Counted from the first letter of the stretch, positions 1-5,774 are shown. The stretch: 5,804 nucleotides of DNA from Halieaceae bacterium (GCA_018666055.1 JABJAS010000409.1:1-5804), one strand, 5' to 3'. The notes: a model not told the origin generated them from the letters alone. Translations and numbers: made by a program.

Positions 1-34
1 GAATGTCATTCAGTGTGTCTGACAATCTGTTGGT

Positions 35-40
35 GGAGGG
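35..40 (+). promoter_or_regulatory. Ribosome binding site for the cupin gene
   Basis: GGAGGG ends eight bases before the GTG at 49. It is the strongest SD in the left half of the window and supports GTG rather than a downstream ATG as the start. Confidence 0.75.
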
Positions 41-48
41 GGTGATCC

Positions 49-462
49 GTGACGATTCAGCTACGACGATGGTTTGTGGTGATTGCGGTGGGCGTATTGC
101 TGAGTAGTGCTGTGATCCGTGACTCCCACTCGTCTGAGCGTCCGAGCGCTGGCACGTTGTTGCGCGAGTCGCTCATTGGGTTGGCCGACCAAGAAGTCAT
201 TGTGAACGAGGTTGATATACCCCCCAATACGGAGCTGCCTTGGCACTCCCATCCGGGGACTGAGATATTTTATGTACTCTCAGGGTCCATTGTATTGATG
301 CAAAGGAATCAAACGGATATCCAGAGTCAGGAGGGTGAGGTGCGCATGATCCCAAGAGGCGTGGTACACAGCGGCAAAACTGCGGAGGAGGGTGCATCGT
401 TATTGATTGTAAGAGTGCATGACGCGGGTCAGCCAGAGCGCATCTTAGAGACGCAACCATAG
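49..462 (+). CDS. Small cupin-fold protein with N-terminal export/anchor segment
   Basis: This 137-residue protein is a single-domain cupin (Cupin_2 type). Motif 1 is complete: H66-x-H68-x3-E72-x6-G79 (HSHPGTE...G). Motif 2 is also present: G96-x5-P102-x-G104-x2-H107, but the usual Asn four residues after the His is T111. H66, H68, E72 and H107 would form the metal site of a small beta barrel. Residues 1-24 begin with MTIQLRRW and continue as about 15 hydrophobic residues, a signal peptide or membrane anchor; cleavage near S19-S20-A21 is possible. The RRWFV string faintly resembles a Tat motif, but the n-region is short. The start is GTG at 49, with GGAGGG at 35-40 eight bases upstream and an in-frame TGA at 43-45 excluding a longer protein. 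The substrate cannot be inferred; such cupins range from sensors to small enzymes. It lies 136 bp upstream of the NRAMP-like gene on the same strand, which is only a weak link. Confidence 0.88.
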   Translation: MTIQLRRWFVVIAVGVLLSSAVIRDSHSSERPSAGTLLRESLIGLADQEVIVNEVDIPPNTELPWHSHPGTEIFYVLSGSIVLMQRNQTDIQSQEGEVRMIPRGVVHSGKTAEEGASLLIVRVHDAGQPERILETQP

Positions 463-598
463 CGAGACCGTGACGTGTTCCGTGTTAAGACGTTATTCCC
501 TGACGGGAGAGGAAGACGAAAAGTGTTGATACACAGCGCCTATGACTCAACCACACTGACGATAATGTATTCACAGTGATCATTAATAGCGGCAATCA
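463..598. other. Intergenic gap between cupin and NRAMP-like genes
   Basis: No ORF or RNA is evident in these 136 bp. GATAAT at 561-566 matches a -10 box at 5 of 6 positions, but no -35 hexamer sits 16-18 bp upstream. TTGATA at 526-531 looks like a -35 but is too far away. Short inverted repeats overlap this site: CACTG/CAGTG around 555-578 and TAATG (563-567)/CATTA (581-585). They could be an operator but are too short to assign. No hairpin followed by a T-run follows the cupin stop codon. Confidence 0.35.
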
Positions 599-1798
599 AT
601 GAAAATCACGCTGGGTCCTGGTGCGATCGTGGCGGCGGCATTTATCGGCCCCGGTACGATCGCGACAGCTGCCGCCGCTGGTGCGAGTTCAGGTATCACA
701 TTGCTGTGGGCGATTTTACTCTCGGTGGTTGCTACGCTGGTATTACAAGAGCTTTCGGTTCGAAGCGCCCTTGCGACGAATCGTGACTTAGCCGCGCTGA
801 TTCGGTTACTGGGTGAGCGCGAGTGGTGGGGTGGAGCGCTTGCTCTTTTAGTATTGTGCGCCATTGGCGTCGGCAACGCGGCTTACCAATCTGGCAATCT
901 GTCGGGTGCAGGCTTAGGGCTGAGCGCGTTATTACCGGTTCCCTTTGCCTACGCGGTGACTGCCAGCGGCATGGTATCCGCGAGTCTCATTCTGCTCGAT
1001 CGTTATCGTGTTTTAGAACGTGTTTTGGTGATCTTAGTTGTGTTGATGGCTTGCCTGTTTATTGGGCTCGCGGTGTTCTGCATGCCTGAGCTACTTGCTA
1101 TGCATCACGCGCTCATCTTGGCTCCTGACGCATCGAACACGTTGACACTTGTATTGGCGCTCATTGGCACTACCGTCGTACCGTATAACCTTTTTCTGCA
1201 CGCCACTGCAGCTCGGCGACGGTGGTTGGGCGTGCCACTGGCGCAAGCGATACAGGAGGCACGCACTGAGGCCACATTGGCGATTGCGCTGGGTGGCATC
1301 ATGACTGTGGCGGTCATGGTGGTGGCAACCGTGGTGCTGCAGGGAGAGAGCGAAGGCCCCATTTTGGAGCGGTTAATGATCGCAATCGATCACCGTCTTC
1401 CGGGAGTGGGCACGTGGGTGGTCGGTGGTGGCCTATTTGCGGCGGGACTGACATCGGCAATCGCGGCGCCGATAGCAGCGGGTTGGACCGTGTGTGGTGT
1501 CATGGGGTGGTCGACCGACGCACAGAGTCGGCCGTTTAAGGTGGTGGCGCTCAGTGTGTTAGGTGCAGGCCTGACGTTTGCACTGCTGATACCACGGCCG
1601 GATGTATTGATTATCGCCGCGCAAGCCACCAACGCGGTGCTGTTACCGCTCATTGCGGGCATCTTGTTGATTGTCGCCAATAGCGCGCTGGTACCGGCGC
1701 CGTATCGCAATCGACGGGTGCAAAATGGTGTGGCCGCGAGTGTGGTTCTGCTGGTGGTTACTTTAGGTCTGAGTAAGCTGATGAGCTTGGTAGGCTGA
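599..1798 (+). CDS. NRAMP (SLC11)-family transporter-like protein, non-canonical GPGT clade
   Basis: This 399-residue, almost entirely hydrophobic protein has the length and helix spacing of an 11-TM LeuT-fold NRAMP protein. TM1 reads GPGAIVAAAFIGPGTIATA, so the family's DPGN unwinding motif is GPGT at residues 17-20 (bases 647-658). TM6 reads GTTVVPYNLFLHA (190-202), aligning with the canonical GATVMPHNLFLHS. The residues corresponding to the metal-binding Asp, Asn, Met and Ala are therefore G17, T20, V194 and T191, and the TM6 His is Y196. In canonical family members (MntH, DMT1) those residues bind Mn2+/Fe2+ and couple protons. From this I infer a different substrate or mechanism. I recall similar GPGT/VPYN sequences annotated as NRAMP family in other bacteria, so this is probably a subclade rather than a decayed gene. 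The ATG at 599 is the only reasonable start (in-frame TAG at 587-589); the RBS is weak (AGCGG at 588-592). Confidence 0.9.
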   Translation: MKITLGPGAIVAAAFIGPGTIATAAAAGASSGITLLWAILLSVVATLVLQELSVRSALATNRDLAALIRLLGEREWWGGALALLVLCAIGVGNAAYQSGNLSGAGLGLSALLPVPFAYAVTASGMVSASLILLDRYRVLERVLVILVVLMACLFIGLAVFCMPELLAMHHALILAPDASNTLTLVLALIGTTVVPYNLFLHATAARRRWLGVPLAQAIQEARTEATLAIALGGIMTVAVMVVATVVLQGESEGPILERLMIAIDHRLPGVGTWVVGGGLFAAGLTSAIAAPIAAGWTVCGVMGWSTDAQSRPFKVVALSVLGAGLTFALLIPRPDVLIIAAQATNAVLLPLIAGILLIVANSALVPAPYRNRRVQNGVAASVVLLVVTLGLSKLMSLVG

Positions 1799-1845
1799 CT
1801 GGCCGCCGTTGCCCAACAGAAATTATCTTGATCCCCTAGAAATAA

Positions 1846-2715
1846 TTACTGATCGGTTACCGGGTGCTCGATGAGGAGTGTGGGAATCGCCAAAGTATGC
1901 GATTTCACGGTGCACACTCGGGTGCCGGGTTTGCGCCCCGCTTTGACATCCGTCACATCGACACCCGCCGACAGTAACCGCTTTTGCGTGGCGTCGATAT
2001 CGGCCGTTTTGAGCGCGAGTCCCCACATTTCGTCATGATCGGGCGCTTTGTCAGAGGCGATCACTTCGATACTCATGGAGCTTGCCCTGAAAAAAAGCTG
2101 TGTACCACCCCATTCGGGTACCGCTTGCTCTAGTGCTAAACGAACACCGAGCTGTTCACCATAAAATCGTTTGGCAGCGTCTGCACTGTGCGTTTTCACT
2201 ACGACATGATCGACTGCAGTAATGGGTGACTCTGCCAGTGCCGCCGATATTGGCAAAGAAGACGTCTCGCTGTGCTCAATACAAAACGAGAAGATGCCCC
2301 GAGCGGCCTCTGCATCCCAAAAAATATTCCGCCAGTGACGCTGCGCTCCGGTGTTGTCGTCGATGCCCTGCCCAGGCACTGGGTCGGATGCCATGAGGTC
2401 AAACGAGCGTGCCCGCTCTATAAAAGCGGTCGCGTCTTGCGTACCAAAGACGAGTCCGCCCAAACCAGGGCCGCGCGTATCCAATAGCGTTTGTACGATG
2501 TCGGCTGCGGGCCCACTCCCTTGTACCGCGAGTAATTCGAGATAGACATTGTCGAGTTGGAACAACGTATTGGCAGTACCGTAGTCGGGGTGAGTTCCCT
2601 GCCAGCTAGGCGACCTCCCCAATAAGATAGAATACTGCTCGGTAGCGTCTTGCAGATCTGATACGACGATAATGAGATGATCAATGCTCGTGTGTTGTTT
2701 TTTTTGATGGGCCAT
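1846..2715 (-). CDS. Two-module VOC-superfamily (glyoxalase-like) protein
   Basis: This 289-residue protein holds two vicinal-oxygen-chelate modules. Module 1 (about 10-148) opens with IDHLIIVVSD, continues HPDYGTANTLFQL and YLELL, resembling the Glyoxalase_3-like family (PF13468), and ends FCIEH. Module 2 (about 167-284) opens with VDHVVV, contains FYGEQLG, and ends LLIEH. The duplicated H13/H170 at the first strand and E147/E283 at the last strand could be metal ligands. The mid-domain His of many VOC enzymes (the HIAF position) is replaced by GLGGLVF in module 1 and WGLAL in module 2. Such proteins include isomerases, dioxygenases, lyases and resistance proteins; the substrate is unknown. 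ATG at 2713-2715 is the only Met before residue 108, and GGA lies about 14 bases upstream on this strand, so the SD is poor. Codons 4-6 contain an A8 run (T8 at 2698-2705). The gene ends tail-to-tail with the NRAMP-like gene, 47 bp apart. Confidence 0.88.
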   Translation of the reverse strand: MAHQKKQHTSIDHLIIVVSDLQDATEQYSILLGRSPSWQGTHPDYGTANTLFQLDNVYLELLAVQGSGPAADIVQTLLDTRGPGLGGLVFGTQDATAFIERARSFDLMASDPVPGQGIDDNTGAQRHWRNIFWDAEAARGIFSFCIEHSETSSLPISAALAESPITAVDHVVVKTHSADAAKRFYGEQLGVRLALEQAVPEWGGTQLFFRASSMSIEVIASDKAPDHDEMWGLALKTADIDATQKRLLSAGVDVTDVKAGRKPGTRVCTVKSHTLAIPTLLIEHPVTDQ

Positions 2716-2722
2716 AGACGTG

Positions 2723-2896
2723 TCATCCGTTTAAGCTTTTCGGCCAGTGCTGCGCTAAGCGAGCGCGCTGGTAAGAGTCAATGCGCCACCCTAGGTGATC
2801 TGCAATAAGATCGCCACCGTGGCTGTGAAAAGCACAACGTACTGCGACAGTGACGAGGCCGCTAATGAGCACGATGGATGCAGATAGATCTGCCAC
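2723..2896 (-). CDS. Possible small membrane protein upstream of the VOC gene
   Basis: A 57-codon frame opens at GTG (2894-2896) and ends at TGA (2723-2725), seven bases before the VOC start codon, a spacing typical of an operon. It predicts a hydrophobic stretch (SASIVLISGLVTVAVRCAF) followed by a polar tail containing FHSHGGDLIADHLGWRID and ending WPKSLNG. I recognise no family. The same frame is open upstream to a TGA at 2936-2938, but there is no ATG. The GTG has no visible SD, and neither does an alternative GTG at 2870-2872. GAGGAG on this strand at about 2932-2937 is not followed by a usable start codon at proper spacing. The tail looks protein-like, but a chance open frame of this length is not rare. 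It could also be the 3' remnant of a longer gene. Confidence 0.28.
   Translation of the reverse strand: MADLSASIVLISGLVTVAVRCAFHSHGGDLIADHLGWRIDSYQRARLAQHWPKSLNG
2880..2893. promoter_or_regulatory. 14-bp palindrome between divergent VOC and EamA genes
   Basis: GCAGAT-AG-ATCTGC is a perfect inverted repeat with a 2-bp centre. It lies 61 bp upstream of the EamA-family start codon, in the divergent region, where a dimeric repressor or activator site would be expected. No regulator gene is adjacent, and no second copy was noticed in the window. Chance occurrence is possible. Confidence 0.25.
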
Positions 2897-2954
2897 ACAA
2901 AGTGATACGCGATGCCGCTGAAAAAAGATAACTCCTCACGATGACGGATCAAGC

Positions 2955-3827
2955 ATGACCTATCAGGGCCCTCGCTACATGATGATCAGTGCCTTGGCGT
3001 TTGCGCTGATGGGATCATTAGTCAAATTAGCCGGTGAGATGGCCATCCCTTTGCTGCAGATTATTTTTGTCAGAGCGGTGATCTCTGCGGTGCTGTCGTT
3101 ATGGGATTTGAGGCGTGTCGGGGTCAATCCGTTGGGTCATCGGCGTGGTTTGTTGCTGGCCCGAGGATTGTCGGGATTTTTAGCGTTGATGGGCGTGTTT
3201 TATGCCTTGATGCATTTGCCTCTCGCGCAAGCCACCGTGTTGCAATATCTTCACCCAGTATTTACCGCGTTGCTGGCCTTTATCTTTCTTTTGGAACGCC
3301 CTTCAGCTGCGACGGTCCTTTGTGTTCTGCTCAGCCTCATCGGCTTGGGTTGTATGGTGTCTCCTTACTGGGTGAACACTGAGCCAGCGGACTTGTCGCA
3401 TGTGGCGTTGTTAGCTGGGTTAGGGGGGGCTTTGGGCAGTGGTATTGCTTACACACTGGTGCGGAAACTGGTCGCCACGGAGCATTCCAGCGTGATCGTG
3501 TTGTATTTCCCCCTCGTGTGTATTCCCGGTACCTTATTGTTGGGTGCAGAAGGTTTTATTTGGCCAACGCCGACAGGCTGGTTGATCTTAGCGGGTATTG
3601 GTTGTTTTACGCAGCTAGGTCAGGTGGCCCTGACCAAAGCGATGCAGTGGGATTCAGCCAGTCGCGCCACAAGCCTCAGCTATGTGCAAATTTTGTTTGC
3701 GGCGGTCTTGGGCTGGTGCTTTTTTGCCGAGACACCCGCTTTCACCACGCTCTTGGGCAGTGGCTTTATTCTACTCGGTGCGGGGATCAACTTTTGGTTG
3801 CAACCAGCGCGGCCGTCATCCCACTGA
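2955..3827 (+). CDS. EamA/DMT-superfamily transporter, 10 TM
   Basis: This 290-residue protein is made of two EamA repeats (PF00892), at about residues 5-137 and 150-284, each with five hydrophobic segments. Typical signatures are IIFVRA (36-41), ARGLSGFLALMGVFYAL (69-85), LPLAQATVLQYLHPVF (88-103) and FIFLLER (109-115) in the first half. In the second half they are ATSLSYVQILFAAVLGW (238-254) and FFAETP (256-261). The family carries amino acids, S-adenosylmethionine, riboflavin, nucleotide sugars and other metabolites across the inner membrane; sequence alone does not settle substrate or direction. The ATG at 2955 is chosen because GGA at 2946-2948 precedes it at suitable spacing; ATG ATG at 2979-2984 would cut into TM1. 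A G7 run lies at 3423-3429. It is transcribed divergently from the VOC gene, and no partner gene is close enough downstream to suggest function. Confidence 0.92.
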   Translation: MTYQGPRYMMISALAFALMGSLVKLAGEMAIPLLQIIFVRAVISAVLSLWDLRRVGVNPLGHRRGLLLARGLSGFLALMGVFYALMHLPLAQATVLQYLHPVFTALLAFIFLLERPSAATVLCVLLSLIGLGCMVSPYWVNTEPADLSHVALLAGLGGALGSGIAYTLVRKLVATEHSSVIVLYFPLVCIPGTLLLGAEGFIWPTPTGWLILAGIGCFTQLGQVALTKAMQWDSASRATSLSYVQILFAAVLGWCFFAETPAFTTLLGSGFILLGAGINFWLQPARPSSH

Positions 3828-3931
3828 CTATTGCTTGCTAACGGCCACACCTCTGACGACCGCGCGCGAGCCTATTGATCAGTAGTCACAGGTTAGTCAG
3901 GAATTAACGCACCGCGCCGGCAAATGGCCGA

Positions 3932-3946
3932 TCGTAGCGGCTACGA
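3932..3946. promoter_or_regulatory. 15-bp near-palindrome, operator-like
   Basis: TCGTAGC-G-GCTACGA has perfect 7-bp arms around a single base. Only about 110 bp separates it from the UPF0311 start, and it sits upstream of the promoter-like hexamers at 3960-3990. As RNA it could form only a 6-bp stem with a 3-base loop and has no T-run, so a protein-binding site is likelier than a terminator. Confidence 0.35.
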
Positions 3947-4000
3947 CTCAGCCACCGAATTGTCGTTTGGTCGAGTGGTCATTTGATAAAGCACCGCAGT

Positions 4001-4029
4001 GTCAGTAACGTACTCCCCTTACTACTGAC
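4001..4029 (+). promoter_or_regulatory. Inverted repeat just upstream of the UPF0311 ribosome binding site
   Basis: GTCAGTA (4001-4007) is exactly complementary to TACTGAC (4023-4029), with a 15-base loop. The right arm ends two bases before GGAA (4031-4034), the probable SD of the gene starting at 4042. It may be an operator or a 5'-UTR hairpin influencing translation. It has no T-run and the loop is large, so RNA stability would be modest. Confidence 0.3.
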
Positions 4030-4041
4030 TGGAAATAACAT

Positions 4042-4476
4042 ATGAAAGCGACCGCTGAATTAGTGCCAATGGGTACCATCACCGTGCAGTTAGGCGAGCG
4101 GGTCGATGTGGGACAGGGACCCAAAGGGCGACGATTAGTGGTCGACGTATTGTCGGTCGATGTCGACTGCGACCGAGTGAAAGCCAGTTTGGCGGTCAAT
4201 GATGCGGCCGACTGGCTCACGCTCAATCACGATCGGTCGGTTGGCTGCGTCGACGTGCGATTTACCTTAAAAACCGATGACGGTGCCTATATCTATGTCG
4301 AGTACACTGGCCGTGCGGATATGGCTGCGGGATTGATCACTACCGCACCCACGTTTCAAACGAGCCATGAAAAGTATAGCTGGATGAATGGCTTGCAAGC
4401 GGTGGCGGCGGGTGTTGTTGATGGTAGCGGCGTCCTGATTTACACCCTATATGAGGTGGCCGTCTCAGCTGCCTAG
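4042..4476 (+). CDS. UPF0311 / DUF3237-family protein
   Basis: This 144-residue protein matches the DUF3237 pattern (PF11578, UPF0311) along its whole length. It has an N-terminal strand with LGERVDVGQGPKGRR (17-31), then ADWLTL (56-61), DVRFTLKTDDGAYIYVEYTG (71-90), TAPTFQT (101-107), KYSWMNGLQAVAAG (111-124) and a closing LIYTLYEV (132-139). The family is a small cytosolic beta-barrel fold of unknown biochemical role; there is no signal peptide or TM segment here. The size fits the family's usual 145-160 residues. ATG at 4042 follows GGAA (4031-4034) at good spacing, and no upstream in-frame start is needed. The inverted repeat immediately before the SD suggests local control. The GFA gene follows after 109 bp. 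The family call is firm; function is unknown. Confidence 0.88.
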   Translation: MKATAELVPMGTITVQLGERVDVGQGPKGRRLVVDVLSVDVDCDRVKASLAVNDAADWLTLNHDRSVGCVDVRFTLKTDDGAYIYVEYTGRADMAAGLITTAPTFQTSHEKYSWMNGLQAVAAGVVDGSGVLIYTLYEVAVSAA

Positions 4477-4493
4477 CGATCAGAGCGATCAGA
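4476..4493. repeat. 9-bp perfect tandem duplication after the UPF0311 stop
   Basis: GCGATCAGA occurs twice in tandem (4476-4484 and 4485-4493), starting on the last base of the UPF0311 stop codon. Each unit holds a GATC. It may be a replication-slippage duplication; no function can be assigned. Confidence 0.6.
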
Positions 4494-4566
4494 CCGGTCA
4501 TTGCGCAGCAGTTGCTAAAAGCGTCAGGCAACAGATTAACGTAACAGCGGAACAAACCCCGCTTCA

Positions 4567-4572
4567 AAGGGA
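4567..4572 (+). promoter_or_regulatory. Ribosome binding site deciding the GFA start
   Basis: AGGGAG lies 10 bases before GTG 4583 and 13 before ATG 4586. It favours initiation here over the far-upstream ATG at 4451, and slightly favours the GTG. Confidence 0.55.
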
Positions 4573-4585
4573 GCAGTCTGCAGTG

Positions 4586-4984
4586 ATGACAGGTGCGTGT
4601 TTTTGTAAAGCCATTAAATATGAAGTGCTGGCAGAGTCGATGATGCAGGGGCTGTGTTATTGCGCCGATTGTCAGACAGTGGGGGGGAGTGCCTACTGGG
4701 CGTCTTATGCCATTTCTCCTGAGAGCTTCCGTTTAACGTCGGGCGAGTTGAAAAAATATACGTCACGCTCTGCCGCCGGCAGAGCAGTTGAGCGCCATTT
4801 TTGCGGTGACTGCGGCACTCAGATTAAGGTGCAGTCCAATGACGTTTCGGTCGCGTCCGTCAATGCCATGACATTTGACGATCCCGCTCACTTCACACCT
4901 CAGTACACGCATTTTGCGGAGAGTGCGCCACCTTGGTGTGATGTGCACCCCAAGCTATCGGCCTTTCAGCCTCCGGGTGAATAG
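4586..4984 (+). CDS. GFA/CENP-V-domain zinc protein
   Basis: This 132-residue protein is a single GFA domain (PF04828). It has the full cysteine set: C5-x-C7 in GACFCKAIKYEV, C24-x-C26-x2-C29 in CYCADC followed by QTVGGSAYWASYAI, and C73-x2-C76 in FCGDCGTQI. In the family, C5/C7 with the later pair hold a structural zinc and C24/C26/C29 bind a second, labile zinc. The founding member was described as a glutathione-dependent formaldehyde-activating enzyme, but most homologues, including this one, have no proven reaction. The frame is open upstream to 4451, but the 45 extra residues lack conservation features and overlap UPF0311, so I start at ATG 4586; the adjacent in-frame GTG at 4583 is equally possible. 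AGGGAG at 4567-4572 serves as SD, 10 bases before the GTG or 13 before the ATG. A G7 run lies at 4681-4687. Cytosolic, with no TM segment. Confidence 0.9.
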   Translation: MTGACFCKAIKYEVLAESMMQGLCYCADCQTVGGSAYWASYAISPESFRLTSGELKKYTSRSAAGRAVERHFCGDCGTQIKVQSNDVSVASVNAMTFDDPAHFTPQYTHFAESAPPWCDVHPKLSAFQPPGE

Positions 4985-5054
4985 CCCCAAAAAAACGGGT
5001 GATTCAGAGCAGGCGTTTTCAGCCAGTCTTAATCTGCTGCGAGTATGGGCTAAC

Positions 5055-5072
5055 GCCGCTCTGCTGAGCGGC
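5055..5072 (+). promoter_or_regulatory. Perfect 7-bp GC-rich hairpin between GFA and YchJ-like genes
   Basis: GCCGCTC-TGCT-GAGCGGC forms a seven-pair stem with a four-base loop, stable as RNA. It is followed by ATGTGG rather than a T-run, so it is not a classical intrinsic terminator. It may be a processing or 3'-stabilising element for the upstream message, or a 5'-UTR structure 45 bases before the YchJ-family start. Confidence 0.45.
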
Positions 5073-5116
5073 ATGTGGCAACCTAGGCCCCTGAACCGCG
5101 TGCTAACCTGACTGCT

Positions 5117-5521
5117 ATGCCGCACGACCAAATTGTTGACGACAGTGCCCCTTGCCCTTGCGGTCACTCAATCGCGTACGCGCAATGTTGCCAACGATTT
5201 TTGAGGGGTGACGATAGCCCAAAAACCGCAGAGCAATTGATGCGTTCTCGCTACAGTGCATTCGTCATTTGCGATCAGGCTTATCTGCTGGCGACCTGGC
5301 ATGAGGAAACGCGGCCCAGCAAAGTGCGCTTTAACGACAAACACCGCTGGCTTGGTTTGCGTATTCGCGCTACTGAGGGCGGGGGGGAGGACGACGTGAG
5401 CGGCGTCGTTGAGTATGTGGCGCGCTATAAAGTCGACGGGAAAGGCCATCGCCTGCATGAGGTGAGCCGCTTCTTAAAGAGTGAAGATCGCTGGTATTAC
5501 CGTGATGGTGAACATCTGTGA
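5117..5521 (+). CDS. YchJ/UPF0225-family protein with N-terminal SEC-C-like motif
   Basis: This 134-residue protein carries CPCG at 13-16 and CC at 24-25 (CPCGHSIAYAQCC), a SEC-C-like zinc motif. The YchJ core follows: LMRSRYSAFV (41-50), AYLLATWH (55-62), WLGLRI (78-83), VEYVARYK (98-105), SRFLKSEDRWYYRDG (117-131). E. coli YchJ has the same order plus a second, C-terminal SEC-C motif, which is absent here; shorter UPF0225 members without it exist, so this is not clear truncation. The core has an NTF2-like fold; the biochemical role is unknown. ATG 5117 keeps the CPCG motif at the normal distance from the N-terminus, but no SD precedes it. TGCTAACCT at 5101-5109 resembles an extended -10 and would start transcription near the ATG, allowing a leaderless message; this is speculative. 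A G7 run lies at 5381-5387. Confidence 0.9.
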   Translation: MPHDQIVDDSAPCPCGHSIAYAQCCQRFLRGDDSPKTAEQLMRSRYSAFVICDQAYLLATWHEETRPSKVRFNDKHRWLGLRIRATEGGGEDDVSGVVEYVARYKVDGKGHRLHEVSRFLKSEDRWYYRDGEHL

Positions 5522-5597
5522 GCGATCCGTTAATGGGGGATACTGCCTTAGCAAGATCTGACGCATGATGAGCGCGAGAGTATGGTGAAAATGCGGG

Positions 5598-5774
5598 GTG
5601 CCTATCGGCAGTTTAATCTTGCCAGTGATGTGCGATTGGCGCTTGCCCATAACGCATTCAGTTGGCGAGATCTTAAAGGCCGGCGCTGCCACTGGGCGGG
5701 CATACCATGTTTTGGTCCGGCTTCTCGACTCCGCAGGTCGTCACATTTTTGATGGGCGCTCCAAGACTTTGTGA
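5598..5774 (+). CDS. Possible small or remnant ORF ending at a double stop
   Basis: This frame ends TTG-TGA-TAA at 5769-5777, and the second stop runs into AAGGAG, the SD of a following start. That junction looks like a genuine gene end. From GTG 5598 it predicts 58 residues, including SVGEILKAGAATGRAYH and VLVRLLDSAGRHIFDGRSKTL. A GTG-ATG pair at 5625-5630 would give 48-49 residues. No candidate start has an SD, and a TGA at 5586-5588 closes the frame upstream. The neighbouring frame 5582-5752 also looks protein-like early on (MVKMRGAYRQFNLASDVRLA), so one gene broken by a frameshift within about 5640-5700 is possible. I recognise no family. Confidence 0.27.
   Translation: MPIGSLILPVMCDWRLPITHSVGEILKAGAATGRAYHVLVRLLDSAGRHIFDGRSKTL

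Larger units (their letters stand above)
3828..4041. other. 214-bp intergenic region before the UPF0311 gene
   Basis: No ORF, tRNA or clear Rho-independent terminator is visible. The region carries two inverted repeats, annotated separately. A weak promoter-like pair is TTGTCG (3960-3965) and GATAAA (3985-3990), but its 19-bp spacing is long. The size and the repeats suggest that the downstream gene has its own promoter and control. Confidence 0.4.

Noticed and set aside
42..123. 12-bp direct repeat GTGATCCGTGAC at 42-53 and 112-123
   Set aside because: One copy spans the cupin start and the other is inside its coding sequence. There is no mobile-element or recombination signature between them, so it is probably chance.
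1105..1710. Long minus-strand open frames opposite the NRAMP-like gene (1105-1362, 1390-1710)
   Set aside because: They are antisense shadows of a hydrophobic coding sequence, low in complexity (Ala/Thr/Ser/Pro-rich) and with no motifs.
1821..1847. AT-rich inverted repeat between the convergent NRAMP-like and VOC genes as a bidirectional terminator
   Set aside because: AATTAT/ATAATT gives only six A-T pairs plus a mismatch, with no GC stem and no clear T-run, and it overlaps the VOC stop codon. Too weak to annotate.
2418..2726. 102-codon minus-strand frame starting at ATG 2724-2726, overlapping the VOC gene
   Set aside because: It lies out of frame over a well-matched two-module VOC protein, and its translation has no family features. 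It is a shadow.
4451..4585. N-terminal extension of the GFA protein to ATG 4451
   Set aside because: It overlaps the UPF0311 gene and lacks an SD. The added 45 residues precede the conserved GxCxC start of the domain, and a better SD/start exists at 4567-4586.
3423..5387. G7 runs in three genes (3423-3429, 4681-4687, 5381-5387) as phase-variation tracts
   Set aside because: Each encodes an unremarkable Gly-containing stretch within an intact frame, well inside the genes. Seven bases is short for contingency loci. They are worth noting only as possible sequencing-error spots.
5117..5521. YchJ-like protein as a truncated gene because the second SEC-C motif is missing
   Set aside because: The protein ends cleanly just after the conserved WYYRDG, and shorter UPF0225 proteins without the C-terminal motif are known. 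The sequence just after the stop shows no CPCG remnant.
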